NCBI RefSeq assembly: GCF_022788635.1 | Contig: NZ_CP076024.1 | Coordinates: 2,418,001 to 2,482,000 of the forward strand | From: Methylobacter sp. S3L5C | Lineage (GTDB): Bacteria > Pseudomonadota > Gammaproteobacteria > Methylococcales > Methylomonadaceae | Reading direction: 5' to 3' | DNA: 64,000 bases | Part shown: positions 17,851-31,714 of the stretch, piece by piece | Layout of the letters: every line of letters begins with the position of its first letter | How positions within the stretch are numbered: the first letter of the stretch is position 1 | The notes under the pieces: model-generated | The model's database searches: none | Seen by the model: the letters and a program-made list of their open reading frames with translations, nothing else | Told to the model about the DNA's origin: nothing | Made by a program: the position numbers and the translations under genes

Positions 17851-18059
17851 ATGTACTTAATAGAACCCATTCTGCAGCAAATGTCCAGTGTAGCAAAACC
17901 GCAGCGTAAATTTATGTCCATCTTGCTAACAACCCTGACTTATCTGCCGGGACGGGTAAATTTCCGAAATCTTGGCCGTTATAGTCCTTTGAATGAAAAA
18001 ATCTTTTCGAGATGGTTTCGTCGCTCGTTCGATTTTGTTACACCAGCGATGAAGGTCAG
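17851..18059 (+). mobile_element. N-terminal fragment of an IS4-like transposase
   Basis: The frame from 17851 reads LIEPILQQMSSVAKPQRKF, then TTLTYLPGRVNFRNLGRYSP and EKIFSRWFRRSFDFV, resembling the N terminus of a DDE transposase common in methanotroph genomes. Similarity ends abruptly near 18050, where the sequence changes to IS66-like material in another frame. No catalytic core or terminal repeats are visible, so it is a truncated remnant. Family placement is tentative. Confidence 0.5.
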
Positions 18060-18470
18060 GAGCAACAACAAGGGCAGGATGAATTTTCTGGCGAAGATGC
18101 TCGCGGCCTGGACACCGAAGGCGCATCGAAAACCGGAAGCGAGGAAAAAGCACCGACCGAGGCAGACGAGACACAGCTAACCAACCAGCAAGATGAGGCA
18201 ACAAACGACAAACGGAAAGCGGCCAAACAACTGGGGATGCCCGACTACGGAAGCGAGAAAAAGATAGAAGTCACTGCAGAAGCGCATTATTATCCGGAAA
18301 ATTGCGTACGCTGTGACCGTGAATTGAAGCCAGATACCGCGAAAGCCTATACCGCCTTTGAAACAGTTGATGTTGAGTGGGCTGATCCGAACACGCCCGG
18401 TATCCATTTGACCAATACCAAACACACCTATTATGAAACGATTTGCACCTGTGGGCATTGTACACAATAA
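18060..18470 (+). mobile_element. Internal fragment of an IS66-type TnpC transposase
   Basis: The frame ending at 18470 reads KAAKQLGMPDYGSEKKIEVT, then HYYPENCVRCDRELKP, ETVDVEWADPN and HLTNTKHTYYETICTCGHCT. This resembles the zinc-binding N-terminal part of IS66-family transposases (C-x2-C pairs). It starts inside a low-complexity Glu/Gln-rich stretch and stops before the catalytic domain. tnpA and tnpB are absent. It abuts the IS4-like fragment, giving a mosaic of two dead elements. Confidence 0.6.
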
Positions 18471-18477
18471 AGATTTT

Positions 18478-18732
18478 ATGAGTGTCAAAGAAATGCAAGT
18501 TAACAATGCGGCTAATTTCTCCATGTTCATGGTCACTTTTTCACCGTTTTTATCGGCAAAAATAGAGGCAACCAACAAGGGCAGTATGCTGGATTTGAAA
18601 GCCATCTTCAGAACCCGAAAATACACGCAGCGGATTATTAATTCGCTGGACAAAAATGATGACACATTTTTAATCGACGACCGTATCTTCCAAGCCGCAG
18701 AAATTAACAGGATTCATGCGAGAGCGGCCTAA
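18478..18732 (+). CDS. Unrecognised small ORF after the IS fragments
   Basis: 84 residues from the ATG at 18478 (MSVKEMQVNNAANFSMFMVT), ending in DDRIFQAAEINRIHARAA. I recognise no family. The first half is mildly hydrophobic and the second charged. It lies 8 nt after the IS66 fragment, which may mean it is part of the same junk. No ribosome binding site is evident. It could be real or chance. Confidence 0.3.
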   Translation: MSVKEMQVNNAANFSMFMVTFSPFLSAKIEATNKGSMLDLKAIFRTRKYTQRIINSLDKNDDTFLIDDRIFQAAEINRIHARAA

Positions 18733-18788
18733 TTTTTGGCGAAGGTATTGAATTCATTATCTATTTATTATGAACTCAAAAAAATTCT

Positions 18789-19098
18789 ATGAAAAAGTCA
18801 CTTACATTAGTCAAATTAATTGCAATTGTTGCCGTGTACTCAATTTCATCTTACGCTTTTGCAGATGACCATGACCATGACCATGACCATGATCATGGAC
18901 ACCATAGATATCATCAATACCAGTCTGAAGAAAGAAGATATTACCAAGAGCGTCAAGATCCACGCTCTCATCAAGGCTTGGCAGGTGTTGTCGTCGGTAG
19001 TGTTGGGTTGCGAGCTTGGCAACGGAGATCCGTTAGCTAGCGGACTTGGTGCTGCGGCGGATTCTTTTCTTGGTAACGGGATGTCTGGAGGAAGATAA
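18789..19098 (+). pseudogene. Frameshifted His-rich glycine-zipper protein
   Basis: The N terminus has a signal peptide (MKKSLTLVKLIAIVAVYSISSYAFA) and an Asp-His repeat (DHDHDHDHDHGHH), followed by RSHQGLAGVVVGSV. The frame is then lost. In the next frame it continues as LGCELGNGDPLASGLGAAADSFLGNG. Aligned to the intact paralogue at 19414-19806, this copy lacks two T residues near 19003, which explains the break. The product would have been a periplasmic or outer-membrane protein with a glycine zipper, perhaps metal-binding through the His tract. Confidence 0.75.
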
Positions 19099-19413
19099 TT
19101 CGATCAGCTGAAGCCGTGTAAGATCAATTCGAATTTTACGCGATGATAAGAGTGCTATTTTTGGGCTTTATATTGGCAAGAATTACTATCGATATTTTGT
19201 TATCCCAATAAATGTGCCAATGCCTTAAGTATATTAAGCTGGCATCATCGATTCAATATTGTTATCAGTAGCTTATGAAAAATTAACGAATCTTTGTTTA
19301 TATTAAGCATTCATTCATATTTAGGCAGTAATAATGGCCTCCAAAGTTTATAACTAAATGATTTAATTTTGTTGATATATCAGTAGTATTAATTACTTAT
19401 CCAAAGGAATCTA
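19099..19413. other. Intergenic region between the two glycine-zipper genes
   Basis: About 315 nt, AT-rich, with no gene or striking repeat seen. It presumably carries the promoter of the intact copy downstream. Confidence 0.4.
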
Positions 19414-19806
19414 ATGAAAAAATTATTTTTTTTAATTCAGTTAACGGTCGCTGTAGTAACCTATTCAGCTATTTCTTCTGCTGATGATCATCATGGACGG
19501 GGAGGCTACGGTTATGATCATCATGATAGAGGGCATCATGGGCATCATGGCCACCACCGTGACCACTATTATCCGCAGCCTCAAGTGAATTATTATTATG
19601 CCGAACCTCAAGTTCGTTATTATCCGCAACCTCAGCCTTACTATCCCCAACAACCCCAGTATTCAGGCTATGACCAGCGATCTCACCAAGGCTTGGCTGG
19701 AGGTGTAGTAGGTAGTGTTTTGGGTTACGAAATGGGTAACGGTAATCCCGTTGCTGCGGGACTCGGTGCCGCTGCAGGATCTTATATAGGTAATGGGCGG
19801 TGGTAG
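19414..19806 (+). CDS. His/Tyr-rich secreted glycine-zipper protein
   Basis: 130 residues: a signal peptide (MKKLFFLIQLTVAVVTYSAISSA), a His/Gly/Asp tract with many HH pairs (~25-50), a Tyr/Pro/Gln-rich section with PQPQ repeats (~52-82), and a C-terminal glycine-zipper hairpin (HQGLAGGVVGSVLGYEMGNG then AAGLGAAAGSYIGNG). The zipper resembles the 2TM glycine-zipper domain of small surface lipoproteins, but there is no lipobox Cys. The His tract suggests metal binding, as an inference. It is a paralogue of the broken gene at 18789. AAGGA precedes the ATG by 6 nt, and a terminator follows at 19949. Confidence 0.75.
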   Translation: MKKLFFLIQLTVAVVTYSAISSADDHHGRGGYGYDHHDRGHHGHHGHHRDHYYPQPQVNYYYAEPQVRYYPQPQPYYPQQPQYSGYDQRSHQGLAGGVVGSVLGYEMGNGNPVAAGLGAAAGSYIGNGRW

Positions 19807-19948
19807 GCGATAAGTCACTGTCGTTTTTGGAAAAACCTTTATTTACAGATCTTGATCTTACCTGAAAACTGGAAAAGGATAAGTCAGTATTGAGATTGCC
19901 GAATAGCGATATGTTTCATCTCGATAATTTTTAAGATTGGACCAATAA

Positions 19949-19998
19949 GATCAGTGACCGTATACGGGTAATTCCCTATACGGTGGTTGATCTTTTTT
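19949..19998 (+). terminator. Rho-independent terminator
   Basis: A long stem runs from GATCA (19949-19953) and ACCGTATA to TATACGGT and TGATC (19988-19992), and is followed by six T at 19993-19998. It is placed 140 nt after the glycine-zipper gene. The orientation of the T-run fits termination of plus-strand transcripts. Confidence 0.75.
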
Positions 19999-20022
19999 CG
20001 TTGTTACGACCACATCTTTGGT

Positions 20023-20883
20023 TTATTTATTTTTTGCGTTATCTGTCATTATCATCCGATTTTTGTCCTTGATCCATTCACTCCATGAGCCTGCATAAAT
20101 TTTGGAGCCACTTAATCCGGCGTGTTCCATTGCCAGTAAGTTATGACAGGCGGTTACGCCAGAGCCGCAATAATGAACCACTTGTTCAGGATCGATTGTG
20201 CCGATAAGATTTTTAAATTGGTGGTGTAATGAGTCGGCTGGTAAAAACAAGCCATTGTTGTCAATATTTAATTGGAAAGGGCGGTTTAATGCGCCTGGAA
20301 TATGGCCTGCAACCGGGTCTATGGGTTCTTGCCCGCCACGATATCGTTCGGGTGTTCTGGCATCAATCAGGCATATTGTTTTTCTTGCGAGACTGTTTTG
20401 GATTTGTGAAGCTTTTAGCCAAGAATTGGTGTTTAAATATGGCCGGAAAGTATTAGGTTTTATGGTTGGTAATGTAGTGGTTATCGAAAAGCCTTGTTGT
20501 TGCCAGCATTGACTGCCGCCATCCAATACTGCGACTTTATCATGCCCCAAGCAGCGTAATAACCACCATAAGCGTCCTGCAAAAGCACCGCCTGCATCAT
20601 CATAAACGATGACTTGGGTGTCATTAGTAATCCCCCATGCTCCCAGTTTTTTTGCCAACAGCGTAAAGTCGGGGAGTGGATGTCGTCCGGTAAAGTCAGT
20701 TATAGCTGATGACAGATCATTGTTTAAGTGAGCATAGCGGGCATGGGCTATATGGCCGTGGCGATAAGCATGGCTACCTGCATCATTATCGACCATAGAA
20801 AATCGACAATCCACAACGACCCATTTAGGGTTTTTAAGTTGTTGATTTAATGTGGCTGCGGAAACAAGTGTGGTGTAATTCAT
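20023..20883 (-). CDS. sseA: 3-mercaptopyruvate/thiosulfate sulfurtransferase
   Basis: 286 residues with two rhodanese domains. The inactive N-terminal domain holds VVDCRFSM and a DDAGGAFAGRLWWLLRCLGH block. The C-terminal catalytic domain holds DARTPERYRGG and the active-site loop YCGSGVTACH with the nucleophilic Cys. CGSGVTA is the loop of the SseA mercaptopyruvate type, where classical rhodaneses have CRKGVTA. It transfers sulfane sulfur to cyanide or thiols in the cytoplasm. It starts 4 nt downstream of the quinone oxidoreductase gene, so the two form an operon. Confidence 0.85.
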   Translation of the reverse strand: MNYTTLVSAATLNQQLKNPKWVVVDCRFSMVDNDAGSHAYRHGHIAHARYAHLNNDLSSAITDFTGRHPLPDFTLLAKKLGAWGITNDTQVIVYDDAGGAFAGRLWWLLRCLGHDKVAVLDGGSQCWQQQGFSITTTLPTIKPNTFRPYLNTNSWLKASQIQNSLARKTICLIDARTPERYRGGQEPIDPVAGHIPGALNRPFQLNIDNNGLFLPADSLHHQFKNLIGTIDPEQVVHYCGSGVTACHNLLAMEHAGLSGSKIYAGSWSEWIKDKNRMIMTDNAKNK

Positions 20884-20887
20884 CTCG

Positions 20888-21871
20888 TTAATTCTCTAAT
20901 ATTATTTTACCGATATGTTGACTGGTTTCCATTAATTCATGGGCTTTGCCTGCGTCTTTGAGTGCAAAGGTGACGTGAATAATGGGTTTTATTTTTCCGG
21001 TTGCCAATAAAGGCCATACTTTTTGATGTAATTTTTGGGCGATGTCGGCTTTAAAATCATCGTCTCTGGCTCTTAATGTTGATCCAGTTATGGTTAGCCG
21101 TTTTATCATAAGAGATAGCAAGTTGATTTCAGTTTTCGCGCCGTTTTGAATGGCGATTTGCACGAGTCGGGCATCGAATGCCATACATTGTAGGTTACGT
21201 GGGAAATAATCACCGCCTATCATGTCGAGAATGACATCGACACCTTTAGTATCTGTAAGCCGATTGATTTCTTTAACAAAATCTTGTTCTTTGTAATTAA
21301 TGACGGCATCTGCGCCAAGTTCCAGACAACTGTTACATTTAGCGTCAGAGCCTGCCGTGACAATGACTTTAGCATCAAACGCCTTGGCAAGTTGTATGGC
21401 TGTTGTACCGATGCCGCTGCTGCCGCCATGTACCAACAATGTTTCGTGTGGCAGTAGTTTGGCGCGATCAAATACATTACTCCAAACAGTAAAAAAAGTT
21501 TCAGGTAATGCCGCTGCCTGAATAAAAGACAAGCCTTTGGGGATCGGTAAACAGTGTGATGCAGTGGCCAGACAATATTCGGCATAACCACCGCCTGTCA
21601 CTAAAGCACAAACGGTGTCGCTTGGCTTAAGATGGGTAACCATCGCGCCCGTTGCGACAATGGTTCCTGAAATTTCTAATCCTGGTGTATCAGATGCACC
21701 CAAAGGCGCAGGATATAAGCCTTTACGTTGCATAATATCGGGCCGATTAACACCAGCAGCGGCTATTTTAATTAATACTTGATGATTCGCCGGTGTGGGA
21801 ATAGGGCATTCGGTCAGTTTTAAATGACTATTAACTATTTTAAAGGCCTGCATAGTGTCCGGAAGTTTCAT
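20888..21871 (-). CDS. NAD(P)H quinone oxidoreductase (PIG3-like)
   Basis: 327 residues of the zinc-free medium-chain dehydrogenase group. The N-terminal GroES-like half has GVNRPDIMQRKGLYPAP, characteristic of the PIG3/quinone oxidoreductase branch. The Rossmann half has LVHGGSSGIGTTAIQLAKAF. There are no zinc-ligand Cys/His sets. It is expected to reduce quinones with NADPH in the cytoplasm. It is the first gene of a two-gene operon with the sulfurtransferase and divergent from argC. Confidence 0.82.
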   Translation of the reverse strand: MKLPDTMQAFKIVNSHLKLTECPIPTPANHQVLIKIAAAGVNRPDIMQRKGLYPAPLGASDTPGLEISGTIVATGAMVTHLKPSDTVCALVTGGGYAEYCLATASHCLPIPKGLSFIQAAALPETFFTVWSNVFDRAKLLPHETLLVHGGSSGIGTTAIQLAKAFDAKVIVTAGSDAKCNSCLELGADAVINYKEQDFVKEINRLTDTKGVDVILDMIGGDYFPRNLQCMAFDARLVQIAIQNGAKTEINLLSLMIKRLTITGSTLRARDDDFKADIAQKLHQKVWPLLATGKIKPIIHVTFALKDAGKAHELMETSQHIGKIILEN

Positions 21872-21950
21872 AAGTGAGTACTGTAAAAAGTTGGATGCGG
21901 TTATTATATGCCTCAGTGATTTTCATAAACAATGTGTAATAGGATAAAAA

Positions 21951-23000
21951 ATGATTCGTGCAGGTATTGTCGGCGGAACAGGTTATACGGGTGTTGAATT
22001 ATTGCGGATTTTAGCTTTGCATGCAGAGGTTGAAGTGGCAGTCGTGACTTCACGTGCAGATGCGGGCTTAAGGGTGGATGCTTTATATCCGAGTTTGCGG
22101 GGCACTATTGATGTCGCTTTTAGTTTGCCGGATATTGAAACCTTGTCTCAATGCGACGTGGTATTTTTTGCAACACCCAATGGTACCACTATGTTAATGG
22201 CTGAGCAGTTATTGGGGCGAGGTATTAAGGTGATTGATCTTTCGGCGGACTTTAGGCTAAAAGATGCGCAAGAATGGAGTCATTGGTATGGTATGGAGCA
22301 CGCCTGTCCTGATTTGATAAGCGAAGCTGTTTATGGTTTGCCTGAAGTGAATCGTGAGGCGATTAAACAAGCGCAATTAATTGCTTGTCCGGGTTGTTAT
22401 CCTACAGCGGTGCAACTGGGTTTTTTACCGCTGATTGAAAACGACTTGATAGATATCAAGCATTTAATTGCGGATGTTAAATCCGGTGTTAGTGGTGCCG
22501 GGCGTAAAGCCGAGTTGGCTACTTTAATGAGTGAAACAGGCGAAAGTTTTAAAGCCTATGCGGTTAATGGCCATCGGCATTTGCCAGAAATTATACAGGG
22601 TCTTACGTTTGCCGCTAAAGAACCGGTAGGTTTGACTTTTGTGCCGCATTTGCTTCCGATGATACGCGGAATTCATGCGACTTTATATGGGCAATTTGTT
22701 ACTCCGGCAGAAGGCGGAATTACCTTGGCCGATATTCAAGTCTTGTATGAGCAACGCTATCGTCATGAAGTGTTTGTAGATGTCTTGCCGCAAGGGTCCC
22801 ATCCCGATACACGTAATGTCCGCGGTAGTAATAACTGTCAGATTTCAATTCATCAGCCGCAAGGTAAGCAAGTTATTGTGATTTTGTCAGTGATTGATAA
22901 TTTGGTTAAAGGGGCTGCGGGGCAAGCCGTTCAAAATATGAACCTGATTTTTGGGTTGCAAGAAGACGCAGGTTTGAAGATAATTGCCTTGTATCCATAA
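21951..23000 (+). CDS. argC: N-acetyl-gamma-glutamyl-phosphate reductase
   Basis: 349 residues. It catalyses the third step of arginine synthesis, the NADPH-dependent reduction of N-acetylglutamyl phosphate. The nucleotide-binding motif [17 protein letters not shown] lies at the N terminus, the active-site Cys in [10 protein letters not shown] near residue 150, and the catalytic His region in [10 protein letters not shown]. Length and motifs are those of long-type ArgC. The erpA gene follows. Confidence 0.95.
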   Translation: MIRAGIVGGTGYTGVELLRILALHAEVEVAVVTSRADAGLRVDALYPSLRGTIDVAFSLPDIETLSQCDVVFFATPNGTTMLMAEQLLGRGIKVIDLSADFRLKDAQEWSHWYGMEHACPDLISEAVYGLPEVNREAIKQAQLIACPGCYPTAVQLGFLPLIENDLIDIKHLIADVKSGVSGAGRKAELATLMSETGESFKAYAVNGHRHLPEIIQGLTFAAKEPVGLTFVPHLLPMIRGIHATLYGQFVTPAEGGITLADIQVLYEQRYRHEVFVDVLPQGSHPDTRNVRGSNNCQISIHQPQGKQVIVILSVIDNLVKGAAGQAVQNMNLIFGLQEDAGLKIIALYP

Positions 23001-23066
23001 ATCTTGACTATAAAGCTGGGTATAGTCATAATTAAATTATGTTTAACGCAGAGAGTGTTTTATTTT

Positions 23067-23399
23067 ATGGCTAATCCAATTATTTTTACTGATAGCGCTG
23101 CTTCTAAAGTGAGCGAATTAATTGCCGAAGAAGGTAATGATAACCTGAAGTTACGGGTTTATGTTTCGGGCGGTGGGTGTTCAGGATTTCAATATGGTTT
23201 CACCTTTGATGAAGAGGTCAATGAAGATGATACCAGTGTTGAAAATGGTGGTGTTACTGTGCTGATTGATTCAATGAGTATTCAGTATTTAGCGGGTGCT
23301 GAAGTTGATTATAAAGAAGATGTATCAGGTGCGCAATTTGTTATTCGCAACCCGAATGCAACAACTACTTGTGGTTGCGGCTCTTCTTTTTCTGCTTGA
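23067..23399 (+). CDS. erpA: Iron-sulfur cluster insertion protein ErpA
   Basis: 110 residues from the ATG at 23067 ([19 protein letters not shown]). It is an A-type carrier delivering Fe-S clusters to apoproteins. The three cluster-binding Cys are visible in GGGCSGFQY and TCGCGSSF, and the YGFTFDE sequence matches ErpA more than IscA. A longer frame from 23004 lacks similarity and is probably untranslated leader. Its place directly after argC is common in Gammaproteobacteria. A terminator follows the stop. Confidence 0.92.
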   Translation: MANPIIFTDSAASKVSELIAEEGNDNLKLRVYVSGGGCSGFQYGFTFDEEVNEDDTSVENGGVTVLIDSMSIQYLAGAEVDYKEDVSGAQFVIRNPNATTTCGCGSSFSA

Positions 23400-23407
23400 T
23401 GTAAGTT

Positions 23408-23437
23408 AAAGGGGCGACGGAAAAGTTGCCCTTTTTT
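23408..23437 (+). terminator. Rho-independent terminator after erpA
   Basis: AAGGGGCGAC pairs with GTTGCCCTT (one G-T wobble) around GGAAAA, followed by a run of T. Confidence 0.7.
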
Positions 23438-23517
23438 AATGCGGGATTATTTGAATTTAAAGCCGTAAAAAGTTGTTATTGACAGTTTATATGAATGTTT
23501 GATTATTTAATGAAGAA

Positions 23518-23547
23518 GGCCAGATACTTTCTTGAAGGCATCTGGCC
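23518..23547 (-). terminator. Hairpin downstream of the M23 peptidase gene
   Basis: GGCCAGAT at 23518-23525 pairs with ATCTGGCC at 23540-23547. It lies 31 nt after the stop of the minus-strand peptidase gene and is followed on that strand by a short T-rich stretch, so it probably ends that transcript. Confidence 0.5.
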
Positions 23548-23578
23548 AGATGCTATTAAATTGTAGAGTAATTTATGA

Positions 23579-24808
23579 TTAATCGTACTGGTTTTTAGCA
23601 AATAACGATTGTGCTTTGGTTTTATTCAGTTCAGCTAAAGTGAGTCGGGATTGTGCTTTAAAGTGAGCCAGTATTCCTGCATGTAGCGGTAATGACTGTG
23701 CCAGATTAAGTGTTTCCGGGTTGCGATGAATACCGTCAACACGGAATTCATAATGTAAATGCGGACCGGTTGCCAGACCGGTTTGGCCAACGTAACCAAT
23801 AACGTCACCTTGCTTCACCATATCCCCACTGCCAAGACCTTTTTTAAAATTAGCAAGATGTGCGTAAAGCGTTTCATAGTGATCGCCATGTTTGACTATC
23901 ATTACTTGTCCATACCCACCTTTGTTACCACAAAAAATAATTTCACCATCTCCTGCTGATTTTACCGGAGTTCCTGTTCTTGCGGCGTAATCAACACCTT
24001 TATGCGCTCTAATTCGGTTAAGTATGGGATGCTTACGATTCGTATCAAAGCCGGAGCTGATGCGTACATAGTCAACAGGCGTACTTAAAAAAGATTTACG
24101 CATCGGTTTGCCTTCAGGGCTGTAGTAGTTGATTTGCCCTTCGCTATCCTTATATCTGACAGCGGTTAATATTCTGCCTTGATTAACAAATTCAGCGGCA
24201 ACGATGTAGCTATCGGATGAGTTATCGCTTTGCTCATAAACAACGGTGAATTGATCACCTCGATGAAGATTTGTGGCAAAATCGATGTCCCAAGCAAAAA
24301 TATTTGTGAGTTGAAAAATTAACTCCTCTGATAATCCTGCTTGTTGCCCTGCCGAGGATAAGGATGAATTAATTGTACCGTGAACGCTGGTAATATGACT
24401 TGGCGCTTCATCGGTTGCATCGGTTGAGTGGTCAACAAGATTATCTTGATTGTGTGGCGTTATAAGGGTGTGAATGCGTTCATTATTCTCAGTGGGCTCT
24501 AAAAATAAGTCATCTTGGTGATTAGCCAGGTAAGTGTTTTCAACTGAAAGTGAAAGTTGTTTTCGGGTTGTTACCTGTTGCGCAGTGTATATGGACCGTA
24601 GCTTTGGTTTGGCTTTGTTATTGGAGGCTTTAATTAGCTGTTTTTCGGTCGGGTGTTTTTTACGGTTGGGTGTATGCTTGGAAGTGGATTTGACGCTCTT
24701 GGCAGAAGCGCGAGCATGTTTGTTATGGGTAGGTTTGGCGTAACTAGTCGTGGCTGTAAAAGCTAAACCTATCCACAGTAATAAGGAGATATAAAATTTA
24801 TTTTTCAC
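23579..24808 (-). CDS. M23-family murein endopeptidase (MepM-like)
   Basis: 409 residues. A signal peptide (MKNKFYISLLLWIGLAFTATTSYA) is followed by a basic, Lys/Ser-rich linker, a middle domain (~165-270) of the kind that precedes LytM domains, and a C-terminal zinc peptidase with HKGVDYAARTGTPV (His and Asp ligands), HGDHYETLYAHL and GPHLHYEFR (HxH). It should cleave peptide cross-links of peptidoglycan in the periplasm. No LysM domain is visible. It is divergent from tyrS, a classic gammaproteobacterial arrangement. Confidence 0.88.
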   Translation of the reverse strand: MKNKFYISLLLWIGLAFTATTSYAKPTHNKHARASAKSVKSTSKHTPNRKKHPTEKQLIKASNNKAKPKLRSIYTAQQVTTRKQLSLSVENTYLANHQDDLFLEPTENNERIHTLITPHNQDNLVDHSTDATDEAPSHITSVHGTINSSLSSAGQQAGLSEELIFQLTNIFAWDIDFATNLHRGDQFTVVYEQSDNSSDSYIVAAEFVNQGRILTAVRYKDSEGQINYYSPEGKPMRKSFLSTPVDYVRISSGFDTNRKHPILNRIRAHKGVDYAARTGTPVKSAGDGEIIFCGNKGGYGQVMIVKHGDHYETLYAHLANFKKGLGSGDMVKQGDVIGYVGQTGLATGPHLHYEFRVDGIHRNPETLNLAQSLPLHAGILAHFKAQSRLTLAELNKTKAQSLFAKNQYD

Positions 24809-24992
24809 GATATATGGTTAAGTAGTTGGAATTTATTCAAAACAGGAATCCTAAATTTTCACTGAAAATCATTTTAAGGGATTTTTGAAGGATTTACTAA
24901 TTTACCGGCATTATAAAAATATTTATGCAGTCGATCTGATCATTAATTCTATAATGATCTGATTTATTAACGATTAAATTTGGAGAACTAAA

Positions 24993-26189
24993 TTGCAAGA
25001 GGACGTATTGGCAAGCCTTCTAAGAGGCACGGATGAGGTTTTAATTAAACAGGAGTTAATTAAAAAGCTGGAAGAAGGTCGACCTTTGCGAATCAAGGCG
25101 GGTTTTGATCCGACCGCTCCGGATTTACATTTAGGGCATACCGTGCTTATTAATAAATTAAAACAGTTTCAGGATTTAGGTCATGAGGTGCTGTTTTTGA
25201 TTGGCGATTTTACCGGGATGATTGGTGATCCCACCGGGAAAAATATCACCCGTAAGCCATTAACCCGGGATGAGGTTATTGATAACGCAAAAACGTATGA
25301 AGAGCAGATTTTCAAAATCCTGGATCCCGCTAAAACATTGGTCATGTTTAACTCAAGTTGGATGAATGCAATGTCATCAGCAGATTTAATTCAGCTGGCA
25401 GCCAAGCATACCGTTGCAAGAATGTTGGAGCGAGATGATTTTAGTAAGCGCTTTAAGGGGGGACAACCGATTGCCATTCATGAGTTCTTGTACCCATTAA
25501 TACAAGGCTATGATTCCGTAGCCATGAAAGCCGATGTGGAGTTGGGTGGTACCGATCAAAAATTTAATTTGTTGGTTGGGCGTCAGTTACAAGAAGTTTT
25601 TGGGCAAAAACCACAAGTTGTTATTACAATGCCCCTTCTTGAAGGCTTGGATGGCGTGCAGAAAATGTCTAAGTCACTTAATAACTATATAGGTATAGCC
25701 GATGCTGCTGATGATATGTTCGGCAAATTAATGTCCATATCTGATGAATTAATGTGGCGATATTTTGAATTGTTAAGTTTTCGTCCAATGACGGAAATTA
25801 AGTTATGGGCGCAGGAGTGCGAGCAAGGTGCAAATCCCCGCAACTATAAAGTGAAATTGGCTCAAGAAATTATAGAAAGATTTCATGATGTCGCTGCTGC
25901 CAATAAGGCGCTGGAAAATTTTGAAGCCAGATTTCAGCGTGGAGCAATGCCGGATGAAATGGATGAGTTGGAATTAAAAGCCGAGGGCAGTAGTTATTTT
26001 ATTGCCAATTTATTGAAGGATGCCGGATTAACGAGTAGTACCTCTGAAGCAATTAGATTGATAAATCAAGGTGCTGTAAAGATTGACGGAGAAAAGGTTT
26101 CTGATCCAAAGCTTGAGATATCAGTCAATGCCGAAAATGTTTATCAGGTAGGAAAGAGGAAGTTTGCACGAGTAAAAATAACCGCTTGA
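24993..26189 (+). CDS. tyrS: Tyrosyl-tRNA synthetase
   Basis: 398 residues, class I synthetase charging tRNA-Tyr. HIGH-type motif HLGHTV near residue 46, KMSKS in [12 protein letters not shown], and a C-terminal S4-like RNA-binding domain ([18 protein letters not shown]). The start is TTG at 24993, supported by GGAG at 24982-24985; no upstream ATG is in frame. The first residues ([16 protein letters not shown]) fit the TyrZ-like form. The rRNA operon follows in the same direction, but with its own promoters. Confidence 0.95.
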   Translation: MQEDVLASLLRGTDEVLIKQELIKKLEEGRPLRIKAGFDPTAPDLHLGHTVLINKLKQFQDLGHEVLFLIGDFTGMIGDPTGKNITRKPLTRDEVIDNAKTYEEQIFKILDPAKTLVMFNSSWMNAMSSADLIQLAAKHTVARMLERDDFSKRFKGGQPIAIHEFLYPLIQGYDSVAMKADVELGGTDQKFNLLVGRQLQEVFGQKPQVVITMPLLEGLDGVQKMSKSLNNYIGIADAADDMFGKLMSISDELMWRYFELLSFRPMTEIKLWAQECEQGANPRNYKVKLAQEIIERFHDVAAANKALENFEARFQRGAMPDEMDELELKAEGSSYFIANLLKDAGLTSSTSEAIRLINQGAVKIDGEKVSDPKLEISVNAENVYQVGKRKFARVKITA

Positions 26190-26279
26190 CGGTACTGATT
26201 GTGACTATGTAATGTCCTGTTGTTTCGGGGCAGTGACTCCGCAAGGGCAGTAAGTTTTACGTTAATGTTAACGTGGAGG

Positions 26280-26307
26280 TTGACAAGTTGGCCTGGTAGG
26301 TTATAAT
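26280..26307 (+). promoter_or_regulatory. rRNA operon promoter P1
   Basis: A perfect TTGACA at 26280-26285 and a perfect TATAAT at 26302-26307 are separated by 16 nt. It lies 300 nt before the 16S gene. Confidence 0.8.
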
Positions 26308-26376
26308 TGCCGGCTTCTTCGGGGTAAAGCAGTTTGGCCCTGAAGCAGGACAGCAACACGCAATGTCGACAAGGGG

Positions 26377-26404
26377 TTGACAAACCGAATCCGCTCTGTA
26401 TAAT
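26377..26404 (+). promoter_or_regulatory. rRNA operon promoter P2
   Basis: A second perfect TTGACA (26377-26382) and TATAAT (26399-26404) with the same 16-nt spacing. Tandem promoters are usual for rrn operons. Confidence 0.8.
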
Positions 26405-26434
26405 TGTCGGACTCAACGGTGCTGCGGCACCAAC

Positions 26435-26445
26435 GCTCTTTAACA
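26435..26445 (+). promoter_or_regulatory. boxA antitermination site in rrn leader
   Basis: GCTCTTTAACA matches the boxA that loads the NusB/NusE antitermination complex. An identical copy is in the 16S-23S spacer at 28509. Confidence 0.8.
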
Positions 26446-26602
26446 ACTTGATCAAAATAATTTGTGTGGGTACTTGTGGTGATTGTTAGGCTGTTAAAAA
26501 ATAATCGACACAGGAACAACACATTAAGAAGTAATTTTTAACGTTTAGTTTTGTAGTCGAGCCAAGATTGGCTACTCGTCTTATTGAGTGGCAAACTGAT
26601 TT

Positions 26603-28137
<1,535 letters not shown>

Positions 28138-28205
28138 CAAAGATGGTCTATCGTCATCATGCGTATCCACAACAAATTATTTTGATCAGACGCAGTATGA
28201 GCCCA

Positions 28206-28282
<77 letters not shown>

Positions 28283-28356
28283 CCTCGCCGCAAGGTAAGC
28301 GTGATGTGGCCCGGGGATGTCAGTAAGCAGCAGCGCAAGCATAAGCAAGACACATT

Positions 28357-28432
28357 GGGGCTATAGCTCAGCTGGGAGAGCACCTGCCTTGCACGCAGGG
28401 GGTCAGCGGTTCGATCCCGCTTAGCTCCACCA
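28357..28432 (+). tRNA. tRNA-Ala (TGC)
   Basis: 76 nt with encoded CCA. Acceptor GGGGCTA pairs with TAGCTCC by one G-T, and the anticodon TGC is in CTTGCACG. The Ile-Ala pair in the spacer is the common arrangement. Confidence 0.97.
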
Positions 28433-28821
28433 ATTCTATAACGTTTCGATTCACTTAAGAATCAGCAGAGACCTTATAGAATTGGTGTATTTATTGAATA
28501 CACGAATAGCTCTTTAACAATTTGGAAATCTGTAACAACGTAATCTTGATCTGTAAAGGTGACAGGATTACGCAACGAGTTCGCGTACACAGACGAAGTC
28601 AGCGGATAGTAACAAGACTTGGCCGATTAAGCAATTAATCAGCCAAGCTGGCTACTAAAGCGCAACCACAGAGTAGCACGCGAATGAGTTCTCAAAAACA
28701 GAAAAAAGCGATTAAGAAAGCTGATCGGTATAACACGTAACGATGTTAACCGGCTAACCCGCCAACAGAAAATACCCTGTTGACGGGCTAACCGGCGAAA
28801 ACAGACTTATTGGGGTTATAT
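28433..28821 (+). other. 16S-23S spacer, 3' part, with boxA and processing stem
   Basis: A boxA copy (GCTCTTTAACA) lies at 28509-28519. The last bases before 23S (ATTGGGGTTATAT from 28809) pair with sequence after 23S (ATATAACACCCAAT from 31713), forming the long RNase III processing stem around 23S. No further tRNA is seen. Confidence 0.75.

Positions 28822-31714
<2,893 letters not shown>

Noticed and set aside
18177-18665. Minus-strand 162-residue frame
   Set aside because: It is antisense to the IS66 fragment and has no recognisable motif.
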